Below, piece after piece: positions 17,280 through 25,050 of a stretch of 64,000 nucleotides of DNA. Made by a program: the position numbers and the translations under genes. The first letter of the stretch is position 1. Every line of letters starts with the position of its first letter. A model generated the notes under the pieces. That model did not search any database and was not told the DNA's origin. It was given only the letters and a program-made list of their open reading frames with translations. Origin of the DNA: Bacteroidales bacterium UBA4333 (GTDB lineage: Bacteria > Bacteroidota > Bacteroidia > Bacteroidales > Paludibacteraceae). Location of the stretch: the NCBI GenBank assembly GCA_002394335.1, contig DGTP01000003.1, positions 247,659 to 311,658 on the forward strand, given 5' to 3'.

Positions 17280-20275
17280 TAGTTCTCTTCGTCTTCTTCG
17301 TTAGTGGTTTGGTCGATAGCAGCCAACCGTTGGGCTACAATGGTTTGGATATCATCATTGGCGGTATAGTTGGCTTGCAGCGATAACAGGTATTGGCGTG
17401 CCTGAAAGTCATCTCCCGCCTTGAGACTGATGTCAGAGAGGAGGATGATTGCGCGTGCCAGCCAGTACTGTTGTGTAGTCTGCATTTCGGTAAAGGACAT
17501 GATCTGCTGCTCGGCTGTCTCGCTGTCTCCAAGATCGAAGTAGGCCTGTGCCAACTGATACTTGGACTCGGCGCCGATAGCTGTTCTCACTTCAACGGAG
17601 AGCATTGCCAGATCCGGCAATGCCTTACGATAGTCGTTCCGGGCAATATATGCTTTCGCACGGTTGTACATCGCTTCCTGGCGAAGGGATGCGTCGATAG
17701 GCTGGTCCAGAATAGTGGTGGCTATATCGATGGTGGATGCATAATCCTTGAGCAGATAGCTGCAGCGCAGAATACCCAACCGCGCTGTCGCCTTGTTATC
17801 ATTGGTAGTGGCAACGGAGAGGAGTTGTTCAAAACTCTTCTTCGCCGCGCCATAGTTCTTCTGATCGTAACTGATCTCTGCCGCACGAATAGAAGCCTCT
17901 TCTATATACGGGTTGCCGGACATTGACGATAGCTCCTCATAGAAAGGCAATGCCTGCTCATAGTCTTTCAAGCGATAGAGACAATCCGCAGCATAATAAG
18001 TGGCAATGGTATAATACCTGCTCCCCACTCCATACTGCTGCCGGTAGGTTACCATAGCCGCTGCTGCCTCGCGATAATGCGCCTGCATATAGAGCAACTC
18101 CGCTGCCGCGTAGGTGAGCGAGTCATCTTTGGTGACTACTTTCATTGTTTTCAGCGACTTGGTGTACTTGACATACTCGGAAACACGGTTGGACTCCACA
18201 TACATCGCCTCCAGACTGCTGAGTGCCGTATATGCCTCATCGGTGGAGGGATAATGGCTAATAGTATATTTATATGCCTTGATGGCTTCCTCGCTCTTAC
18301 CTATATTACGATAGAGCATTGCCCTCTCCAATGCCGACTTGGCTCCATACTTGGGATTTCGACCATAGTTATTGAGCAACTTGTCAAAGGTCTTGATAGC
18401 AGCCGGCTCTTGGTGCAATTCGATCTGCGCACGCGCCAACTCATAGAGAGCCTGTACCACAAAATCGGATTTAGGATACTTCGATACCACCGTGGACATA
18501 TCAACCACCTTGGCATCATAGTTATGCAGCAAGCCGTTGGCATAACCGCGTTGGAAAGTAGCATAATCCACTCCGGTAACATTCGATGTGCGGTTGGATT
18601 GTAAGATCACCCGGCTGTAAGAAGTGATGGCTTCTTTGAAGTTACGGTCATTGAAATAGCAATCCCCTATACGGTTGAGCGCATCCGTATAGGTCCGGTC
18701 TGCAGGGTCAACTTCAGCGATATACTTCTCGAAAGCCGTCTTGGCTTTGGGATAGTTTTTCTGTGAGAAATCGGCATAGGCTGCCAGGTACATTGCCGGC
18801 AGACGATGCGCAGAGGTTGCGTACTCCGGCTGCCGGGCAAAATCCGCAATATCCTTCGATGCACCCATGAAATCACGCAGACGATAGGAAGCCTCCGCAC
18901 GCCAATAGAGCGCTTCTGCATAATACTTGGAAGATTCTGCACGATGCCCGATCACCTCCGTCATCCATGTACGGGAAACATCCATCTTACCTTGTAAGAA
19001 TGCATCCGCACCCAACTGATAGCGCAGATACTGTTTCGTCTGAAGAATCTGCGGGGTTTGCTGCGGATTCTTGTCCAGAACCGCCAAAGCTCCTTCTTTG
19101 TTATTCGCCTGCATATAAGCATCGCATTGAAGGGCATAAATATGCTGGATATAACGGCTGTTGGGATATTGGCTCAGGAATGAGTCAAATGCTCCGACGG
19201 CATCGCCCAATGCAGAAGCCGACTGATAGGTCGTCATGGCATAATTGTATGCCGCTTCTTCCGTCAGCGCAGGAGTAAGGCCTATATTAGCCGCCGACTC
19301 GTAGTTGAGTTTGGCAGCTGCTATATTCTTCTGGCGGATATAGATATTACCCAGTGTCATGAATGTGCTCTCGGAGATAGTATCCTTCTCTGCCTTGACC
19401 TTCTTGAGGTACTCTACCGCTTTGGTATCATCACCCAACTGATAATGGGTCATTCCCAACAGATACATATCATTACGCTCAAACTCCAGAGGTGTCTTTG
19501 GTTTGTTATGCCCGTACTCGTCGCCTGAGTTGATTGTCCGGATCCACCGTTCATACTTCTGGAGATGATCCGCTGCGGCTGTATAATCGCCCTGCTGATA
19601 GTATATCTCACCCAGCATACGATGCAGTTCCGCATTATTCTCGTTGTCAGGATCTGCCGCCAGCAGTTCTTCCGCACGTTGCTTCACCTCATCATATTGA
19701 TGGCGGGCATACTGCATCTGAACGATATAATAGGGTGCTGTCTTGCTATATTTGGACTCTACGGACTTGAACTGCGTCATCGCTGCATCATATTCTCCCT
19801 TGCGATAATTGCAATAAGCCAGATAATAGGTCGCCTGCTGACGATAGGGATTTTCCTTGTCTTTGTCAGCGAGGAGTGTACGGAAGATCGGCTGCGCCTT
19901 GCTCACCTCTCCATCCATGACATAGCAATACCCCGTGTAATAGAGATAATCCAGATAGTGCGGACGGGAGAGACGTTTGGGTTTCTCTACCTTCAGTAAC
20001 TCTTTCAAAGGTTTGGCATAGGAGTCCTTTTTGTTCTTCTCTACCTGGATGATGCCATACATCAGTTGTACCTCGTCCTGATAGGTGGAATAAGGATAAG
20101 CGGCTAAATATGCACGAAGGTCAACAGGCAGATTCTGATCGCCTGCCACACGCTTCTCAAAGCGCGCAGAGAGCGCATTATACGCATCCTCCATCGCCAG
20201 TTTCTGCGCCTGAACAGAGCCCGATGCTCCTACTATCAATAGCGCAAACAATACTTGTCTTAGTCTATTCTTCAT
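17279..20275 (-). CDS. Large periplasmic TPR protein
   Basis: 998 aa: signal peptide ending VQAQ (about residue 24), then TPR-like helical repeats to the C-terminus (e.g. YYLAYCNYRKGEYDAAMTQF, MLGEIYYQQGDYTAAADHL, YALDCLYR-type units around 770-800), ending in an acidic tail TTNEEDEEN. TPR arrays are protein-binding scaffolds. The gene overlaps both neighbours (ATG within the EEP stop; stop within the barrel ATG), so it is a coupled pair with the barrel at 15477-17279. A role in outer-membrane assembly or secretion is plausible but not shown by sequence. Confidence 0.85.
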   Translation of the reverse strand: MKNRLRQVLFALLIVGASGSVQAQKLAMEDAYNALSARFEKRVAGDQNLPVDLRAYLAAYPYSTYQDEVQLMYGIIQVEKNKKDSYAKPLKELLKVEKPKRLSRPHYLDYLYYTGYCYVMDGEVSKAQPIFRTLLADKDKENPYRQQATYYLAYCNYRKGEYDAAMTQFKSVESKYSKTAPYYIVQMQYARHQYDEVKQRAEELLAADPDNENNAELHRMLGEIYYQQGDYTAAADHLQKYERWIRTINSGDEYGHNKPKTPLEFERNDMYLLGMTHYQLGDDTKAVEYLKKVKAEKDTISESTFMTLGNIYIRQKNIAAAKLNYESAANIGLTPALTEEAAYNYAMTTYQSASALGDAVGAFDSFLSQYPNSRYIQHIYALQCDAYMQANNKEGALAVLDKNPQQTPQILQTKQYLRYQLGADAFLQGKMDVSRTWMTEVIGHRAESSKYYAEALYWRAEASYRLRDFMGASKDIADFARQPEYATSAHRLPAMYLAAYADFSQKNYPKAKTAFEKYIAEVDPADRTYTDALNRIGDCYFNDRNFKEAITSYSRVILQSNRTSNVTGVDYATFQRGYANGLLHNYDAKVVDMSTVVSKYPKSDFVVQALYELARAQIELHQEPAAIKTFDKLLNNYGRNPKYGAKSALERAMLYRNIGKSEEAIKAYKYTISHYPSTDEAYTALSSLEAMYVESNRVSEYVKYTKSLKTMKVVTKDDSLTYAAAELLYMQAHYREAAAAMVTYRQQYGVGSRYYTIATYYAADCLYRLKDYEQALPFYEELSSMSGNPYIEEASIRAAEISYDQKNYGAAKKSFEQLLSVATTNDNKATARLGILRCSYLLKDYASTIDIATTILDQPIDASLRQEAMYNRAKAYIARNDYRKALPDLAMLSVEVRTAIGAESKYQLAQAYFDLGDSETAEQQIMSFTEMQTTQQYWLARAIILLSDISLKAGDDFQARQYLLSLQANYTANDDIQTIVAQRLAAIDQTTNEEDEEN

Positions 20276-21186
20276 AATATAAAATTAGCATGAAGTGGAA
20301 AATGATCGGAATAAGAGACTGTATCCGTCCAGCACTTGGTAGGCACCAATGCCGGAGAGGACAGTATATAGTCGATACGCAGCGGTACCGTGATTTGGCA
20401 TCCTGCCACTCTCAGGGGCAGCTTGAACGAAGCACCCAATCTGCCGATGGAAGTAACCAGAAAAGCATCCGTCAATCCTTCAGACAGCAAACGGTAGGTG
20501 GCAGAGAGCGGTATATCGTTGAAATCTCCTACCACCAATACCGGATAAGGAGACTGGTCTATCTCCTTCCGGACAGCCTGAGCTTGTTCGTATCGCCCTT
20601 TGTCCTTGCCTTGCAGGAAGGGGATGATCTGTCTAAACCGTCTTACACTCCCCATTGCCGTGGAGTCTTGAAGCGAGTCAAGATTCAGCCGGTAGGACTC
20701 CAGATGGTTACAAAACAGACGGATAGTATCCTCCCGAACCACTATATCACACCGGCAGGTGCTGTTGGAACGCGACACATACTCCACATTCTCGCGATCC
20801 AGAATCGGAAACTTGGAGAAGACGGCATTACCAAACTGACGGCGGTTGTTGTACACCGAGAAAGCGAAATAACAATACGGATAAACCCCCAGCGCCTCTC
20901 TCAGTTCGCCCAGAGTGAGGTATTGACGGTCCTGATATACTTCCACCTCTTGCAGACAGACAATATCGGCATCTTCGGCAAGAATGTACCGGATCACCTC
21001 GTTCTCCTGAGGTTTGGCAAAACCGCCCATCCGGCAGGTGTTATAGGTCAGAACATGAATCGCCGAATCCGATCCTTCAATCGGTGGCAGACGGTGCGAG
21101 ACCGTATATCTACCCACCCAATAACCTCCGGCTATTATCAGCAGGAGCAACAGAAAGAGAATAATATGTCGTTTCTTCAGACGCAT
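20272..21186 (-). CDS. Endonuclease/exonuclease/phosphatase-family hydrolase, membrane-anchored
   Basis: 304 aa. One N-terminal membrane segment (residues ~8-26) anchors a DNase I-like domain facing the periplasm. Catalytic motifs are present: LTYNTCRMGG, CLQEVEVYQ (metal-binding Glu), CNHLES, VVGDFNDIP and the final YSDHFPL (catalytic His). The substrate in this superfamily may be nucleic acid, phospholipid or inositol phosphate; none can be chosen here. Overlaps of 4 bp with the TPR gene and 1 bp with porX place it inside one operon. Confidence 0.88.
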   Translation of the reverse strand: MRLKKRHIILFLLLLLIIAGGYWVGRYTVSHRLPPIEGSDSAIHVLTYNTCRMGGFAKPQENEVIRYILAEDADIVCLQEVEVYQDRQYLTLGELREALGVYPYCYFAFSVYNNRRQFGNAVFSKFPILDRENVEYVSRSNSTCRCDIVVREDTIRLFCNHLESYRLNLDSLQDSTAMGSVRRFRQIIPFLQGKDKGRYEQAQAVRKEIDQSPYPVLVVGDFNDIPLSATYRLLSEGLTDAFLVTSIGRLGASFKLPLRVAGCQITVPLRIDYILSSPALVPTKCWTDTVSYSDHFPLHANFIL

Positions 21187-22733
21187 TATTTAGGATCCAA
21201 TACTACCAAAGGTATCAACATTTCCTCCAAGGAGATACCTCCGTGCTGGAAAGTGTTACGATAGTACTGGGCATAATAATTGAAATTATTAGGATAACCA
21301 AAGAAATCATTGCCGGTACAGAACATATAACTGCTGCTTACATTAGGACTTGGCAGTCCCACCCGCTTCGGGTCTGTGATCACAAAGACATTCTTGGAAT
21401 GGCATGCTAACGATTTGCCTACCTTGTATCGCAGGTTGGTATTGGTGTTCTTGTCGCCGATAATCTGCACCGGGTTCTGCACACGCACTGTACCATGATC
21501 CGTAGTAAGTACGATACGGTAGCCCAATTCGGCTATCCGGCGGAACATCGCATAAGTCGGGGAATGGCGGAACCAGCTCTTCGTAAGACTCAGATAGGCC
21601 GCTTCGTCATTCGCCAGCTCACGCATCATCTTGCTCTCTGTACGAGAGTGAGACAGCATGTCAATGAAATTGAGTACCACTACGTTCAGCGGGGTATTGA
21701 GTCCCTTGAACTGCTTCGTTATCTTCTCGCAGAAATCGCTCTCGTTGACTTTATAATAGGTAAACGCCTCACGCCTGCGGTAGCGGTCCAATTGGGTCTG
21801 GATCAGTTCTTTCTCATTGAGATTCTTGCCCTCTTCTTCCTCTTCTTCCACCCAATACTGCGGATACATCTGCTGCAACTGGACAGGCATCAGACCGGAG
21901 AAGATGGCATTCCGGGCATACTGTGTAGCCGTCGGCAGAATCGAGCTGTACATATTCTCTTCACTGACGGTCATGAACTCCGAGAGCAGCGGCTGGATAG
22001 TCTTCCACTGGTCATAACGGAAGTTGTCTATCACCACTACGAACACTTTCTCTCCGCGATCCAGCATCGGGAATACCACACGCTTGAATACATCCGGCGA
22101 GAACAACGGTGTTTCCCCGCCTTTGGCACGTGCATCAAACCAACCCTCATAATGCGTCCTTATATACTTGGCAAAAGCGGCATCAGCCTGCTGTCGCTGC
22201 ATATTCAGCATCTCGCGCATCGAAGAGTCCACATGCTCCAGATCCAGTTCCCAACGCGTGAGTGTCCGCTCTATCGCCTGCCACTCCTCCATCGTGGAGG
22301 CGGTGTCTATCATATAGGATATATCGCCGAACTCCTCACGGTAACTCTGATTGGTGTGAGAACTGAGTATATCACGCTGATGGATATGCTTCTTGAGGCA
22401 CAAGAGAATCTGGCTCGGGTTTACAGGCTTGATCAGATAATCCGTGATTTTTTCTCCGATAGCCTCCTCCATAATGCGCTCTTCCTCACTCTTGGTGATC
22501 ATCACTACCGGTAACTCGGGATGAATCCGCTTGATCTCCTGCAGCGTCTCCAAACCGCTCAATCCCGGCATGTTCTCGTCCAGAAAGACGATATCCACTC
22601 TCTCCTGACGACATAAGTCCAACGCATCCTGACCGTTGTTGGCTGTCAATACCTCATAGTCTTTTTCACGAAGATAGATGATATACGGTTGTAGCAAATC
22701 TATCTCATCGTCCACCCAAAGTATTCGGTTCAT
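21186..22733 (-). CDS. porX: T9SS two-component regulator PorX (receiver plus PglZ domain)
   Basis: 515 aa, close to the length known for PorX. Residues ~1-120 are a receiver with intact acidic pair (VDDEID), phosphoacceptor Asp in FLDENMPGLSG and Lys in YLIKPVNP. A helical linker leads to a PglZ alkaline-phosphatase-like domain (~200-515) with metal-site motifs VVIDNFRYDQW, SILPTATQYAR and LTTDHGTVRV. PorX activates T9SS genes in Bacteroidota; the known kinase partner PorY is not in the window. The gene overlaps the rluD end by 29 bp and the EEP start by one base. Confidence 0.93.
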   Translation of the reverse strand: MNRILWVDDEIDLLQPYIIYLREKDYEVLTANNGQDALDLCRQERVDIVFLDENMPGLSGLETLQEIKRIHPELPVVMITKSEEERIMEEAIGEKITDYLIKPVNPSQILLCLKKHIHQRDILSSHTNQSYREEFGDISYMIDTASTMEEWQAIERTLTRWELDLEHVDSSMREMLNMQRQQADAAFAKYIRTHYEGWFDARAKGGETPLFSPDVFKRVVFPMLDRGEKVFVVVIDNFRYDQWKTIQPLLSEFMTVSEENMYSSILPTATQYARNAIFSGLMPVQLQQMYPQYWVEEEEEEGKNLNEKELIQTQLDRYRRREAFTYYKVNESDFCEKITKQFKGLNTPLNVVVLNFIDMLSHSRTESKMMRELANDEAAYLSLTKSWFRHSPTYAMFRRIAELGYRIVLTTDHGTVRVQNPVQIIGDKNTNTNLRYKVGKSLACHSKNVFVITDPKRVGLPSPNVSSSYMFCTGNDFFGYPNNFNYYAQYYRNTFQHGGISLEEMLIPLVVLDPK

Positions 22734-23760
22734 AGTTCCTCCATTTGTTAATTAGATTAGACATATCTTGAGGCCACTCGCTATCAAAATGCATGCGCTC
22801 GCCCGTGCGCGGATGGGTGAAACCCAAAGTGCGTGCGTGTAAGGCCTGACGGGGACAGAGTGCGAAACAATTCTGGATATACTGCTTGTATTTCTGGGTA
22901 CGTAGCCCTTTCAGAATCTCGGTTCCTCCATACTTCTCGTCTCCGAACAACGGATGCCCTATATGACGCATATGTACACGGATCTGGTGGGTTCGGCCGG
23001 TCTCTAAACGGCACTCCACCAAGGTCACGTACGGATAGCGCTCCAGCACGCGCCAATGGGTGACGGCCTCCTTGGCAGAAGGGTTCTCCTCAGGATCCCA
23101 TACACGATAGATAGTGCGGTCTCTGTTATCACGAGCCAAAGCACCAAAAATCGTGCCATCATCCTCATTGAACGTCCCCCATACAAGCGCATTATACGTC
23201 CGCTCCGTGGTGTGCTCAAAAAACTGCCAGCCGAGATGGGTCTTCGCTTGAGGCGTCTTGGCTATGAGCAACAGACCGGAAGTGTCTTTGTCTATACGGT
23301 GTACCAAGCCTATCTCAGGATTATTCATATCCAGCTTGTCGCCAAAATAGAAGGCCAGAGCATTGAGCAAGGTGTGCTCAAAATTGCCATGCCCGGGATG
23401 AACTACCATGCCCGCAGGCTTGTTCACCACCAACACATCCTCATCCTCATAAACAATGGTGAGAGGTATATCTTCCGGTACAATAGTGGTATCATAAGGG
23501 GCATGATCCAGAATCACCTGCACAAAATCCGCCGGCTTCACCTTATAACTGCCGCTAACAGGCTGACCGTTCACATGCACATGACCCGCTTCACAAGCCT
23601 GCTGCACACGGCTACGGGAAGTGTCTGCCATGTGCTCTGCAATATATTTGTCCACCCGCAATGGTGCCTGCCCCTTGTCCACTACGCAATGCCAGCGATC
23701 TTGGGTCTCATCCATTTCGGGCAACGACGGATCTGATAAAGACCGTTTAGAACCACTCAT
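22705..23760 (-). CDS. rluD: Ribosomal large subunit pseudouridine synthase, RluD/RluA family
   Basis: 351 aa: N-terminal S4 RNA-binding domain (LRVDKYIAEHMADTSRSRVQ), then the catalytic domain with LVHRIDKDTSGLLLIAK (catalytic Asp), the ETGRTHQIRVHM motif and LHARTLGFTHP. RluD makes pseudouridines in helix 69 of 23S rRNA; RluA-family relatives cannot be fully excluded. The chosen start ATG 23760 overlaps the PASTA gene by 14 bp; ATG 23715 would avoid overlap. Confidence 0.92.
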   Translation of the reverse strand: MSGSKRSLSDPSLPEMDETQDRWHCVVDKGQAPLRVDKYIAEHMADTSRSRVQQACEAGHVHVNGQPVSGSYKVKPADFVQVILDHAPYDTTIVPEDIPLTIVYEDEDVLVVNKPAGMVVHPGHGNFEHTLLNALAFYFGDKLDMNNPEIGLVHRIDKDTSGLLLIAKTPQAKTHLGWQFFEHTTERTYNALVWGTFNEDDGTIFGALARDNRDRTIYRVWDPEENPSAKEAVTHWRVLERYPYVTLVECRLETGRTHQIRVHMRHIGHPLFGDEKYGGTEILKGLRTQKYKQYIQNCFALCPRQALHARTLGFTHPRTGERMHFDSEWPQDMSNLINKWRNYEPNTLGGR

Positions 23761-24631
23761 CGTCAATACTGTCTTGGTCTGCTGCAGGTGTTTCGATAAT
23801 AGTCTCCTCGGATACACCGCCCGAAGACTCGTAAAAACTTTGCAGTTTCTGATTCAAATTACGGGTAAGCATAATCATCACCTCATCTCCGTCTATGGCA
23901 TCCGAGCCTTTCAGAGGAGATTGGGTATAGACTACAAACTTGCCGACATTCTCCTCCGTAGGCTGCTCGTCGTAGTTGAACGCACCGAGGACGAGTTCGT
24001 TCTCCTCCAGAAGTGCTTTGGCTTCCTCAAGCGTCTTGCCGCGAAGATCCGGCACTTTCACATTATGAGTACCGCCTTTGCTGCCGCTACCTACCACCAG
24101 CACAATCGGACTTCCTTCCTCTACACTCGTACCCGGATCCAGTTTCTTGCCGTTAAGAGTCACATTCAAGACAAGATCCCGGTATTCGTGAGGCTGATAG
24201 ACTATATTCGTGACCTTCAGACCCATTGCCTCCAGCGTAGCCGTTGCCTGACGGCTGCTCACATTACGGACATCCGGCAGATTGATCCGGCGCTTGCATT
24301 TGGCATTGATCACCACATACAGCGGACGGTGACGCTTGGCACGACTAAGAGAAGGGGGCGTCTGCTTGATAACGATGCCACGAGGTACCTTCGTCGTATA
24401 GACCGAATCGACGATTGTCAACTCCATCCCGACCGACTCTGCCATCGTCTCTGCCTCCTCCACCAGCATACCGGTTACATTGGGCACTTCGACCTCTACT
24501 CCGTGATCGGTGTAAATCTTCATCGCCCCGTAAAAAAGCACCAGAAAAATAATAGATGCCAAAATCGCCAAAAGCACGTTTAAGAGTACAAATCCACCCT
24601 TAGATTGCGTATTTAGTAGCTTAAAATCCAT
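23747..24631 (-). CDS. PASTA-domain membrane protein
   Basis: 294 aa: short cytoplasmic N-terminus, one membrane helix (residues ~15-37) and three PASTA domains (starting near VEVPNVTGMLVEEAE, INLPDVRNVSSRQAT and VKVPDLRGKTLEEAK), then an acidic tail. PASTA domains bind peptidoglycan or muropeptides; in Firmicutes they occur on Ser/Thr kinases and PBPs, but here neither kinase nor transpeptidase is attached. ATG 24631 is chosen because it lies 21 bp after the -7 box; a longer frame would start upstream of the promoter. First gene of the PASTA-rluD-porX-EEP-TPR-barrel run. Confidence 0.9.
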   Translation of the reverse strand: MDFKLLNTQSKGGFVLLNVLLAILASIIFLVLFYGAMKIYTDHGVEVEVPNVTGMLVEEAETMAESVGMELTIVDSVYTTKVPRGIVIKQTPPSLSRAKRHRPLYVVINAKCKRRINLPDVRNVSSRQATATLEAMGLKVTNIVYQPHEYRDLVLNVTLNGKKLDPGTSVEEGSPIVLVVGSGSKGGTHNVKVPDLRGKTLEEAKALLEENELVLGAFNYDEQPTEENVGKFVVYTQSPLKGSDAIDGDEVMIMLTRNLNQKLQSFYESSGGVSEETIIETPAADQDSIDDEWF

Positions 24632-24651
24632 AATTATTAAAAAAAATCGCA

Positions 24652-24683
24652 CAAAATTACATTTTTTTTTGGATATATGCAAA
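24652..24683 (-). promoter_or_regulatory. Promoter of the PASTA-rluD-porX run, interlocked with a divergent promoter
   Basis: Minus strand: TTTGCATAT (-33, 24683-24680), 20 bp, TAATTTTG (-7, 24659-24652). Confidence 0.8.
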
Positions 24684-24699
24684 ATTTATTGTAATTTTG
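24668..24699 (+). promoter_or_regulatory. Promoter of the small lipoprotein gene, interlocked with the PASTA promoter
   Basis: TTTGGATAT (-33 at 24668), 20 bp, TAATTTTG (-7 at 24692-24699). Start codon 24765 leaves a leader of about 60 nt. Confidence 0.8.
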
Positions 24700-24764
24700 C
24701 AGCCGATTTCTGGAAAAATAGGAAATCAATTGTTAATATTAACTTATTTAAGGCTTTAAAAATT

Positions 24765-24905
24765 ATGAAGAAAGTTCTTTTCATCGCTGCTGTTGCTCTT
24801 TGCGCTATGGCTTGTGGCAACAAAGCTGCTGACAAGGCAGGTTGCTGCGACACCGCTGCAACTGACACTGTTGCAGAGCAGGTTGTTGACACCGTAGTTG
24901 ACTAA
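24765..24905 (+). CDS. Very small lipoprotein (46 aa)
   Basis: The frame encodes MKKVLFIAAVALCAMAC, a clear lipoprotein signal with lipobox Cys at residue 17, followed by only 29 residues rich in Ala, Asp and Thr (GNKAADKAGCCDTAATDTVA...). It has its own promoter (24668-24699) and terminator (24930-24963), which supports it as a real gene. Similar tiny entericidin-like or 'hypothetical' lipoproteins are common in Bacteroidales and often highly expressed. Function unknown. Confidence 0.8.
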   Translation: MKKVLFIAAVALCAMACGNKAADKAGCCDTAATDTVAEQVVDTVVD

Positions 24906-24929
24906 TTTATTACGTAGCAACGCGAGATG

Positions 24930-24963
24930 GAGGCTGTTCGATAGAGCAAGCCTCTTTTTTTTG
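24930..24963 (+). terminator. Terminator of the small lipoprotein gene
   Basis: GAGGCT...AGCCTC hairpin (24930-24954) followed by eight or more T. Confidence 0.8.
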
Positions 24964-24998
24964 TCCATAGCCCAAGAGAAACAAGCGGATAATTCACA

Positions 24999-25036
24999 AA
25001 ACACCCTTCCAACATCAGAGGCGGAAGGGTGTTTTT
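24999..25036. terminator. Terminator between the small lipoprotein gene and malQ, active in both directions
   Basis: ACACCCTTCC/GGAAGGGTGT hairpin (25001-25032). T runs lie on both sides when read on the matching strand, so it can end malQ transcripts (minus strand). Confidence 0.85.
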
Positions 25037-25050
25037 CTACTCGTTCTGTC

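Noticed and set aside
16497..17282. Open frame of about 260 codons antisense to the barrel gene
   Set aside because: Low-complexity Leu/Ile/Arg-rich translation without motifs, opposite a gene with signal peptide and barrel pattern.
21495..22514. Open frame of about 340 codons antisense to porX
   Set aside because: porX motifs on the other strand are complete; the antisense product shows no domain or start signal.
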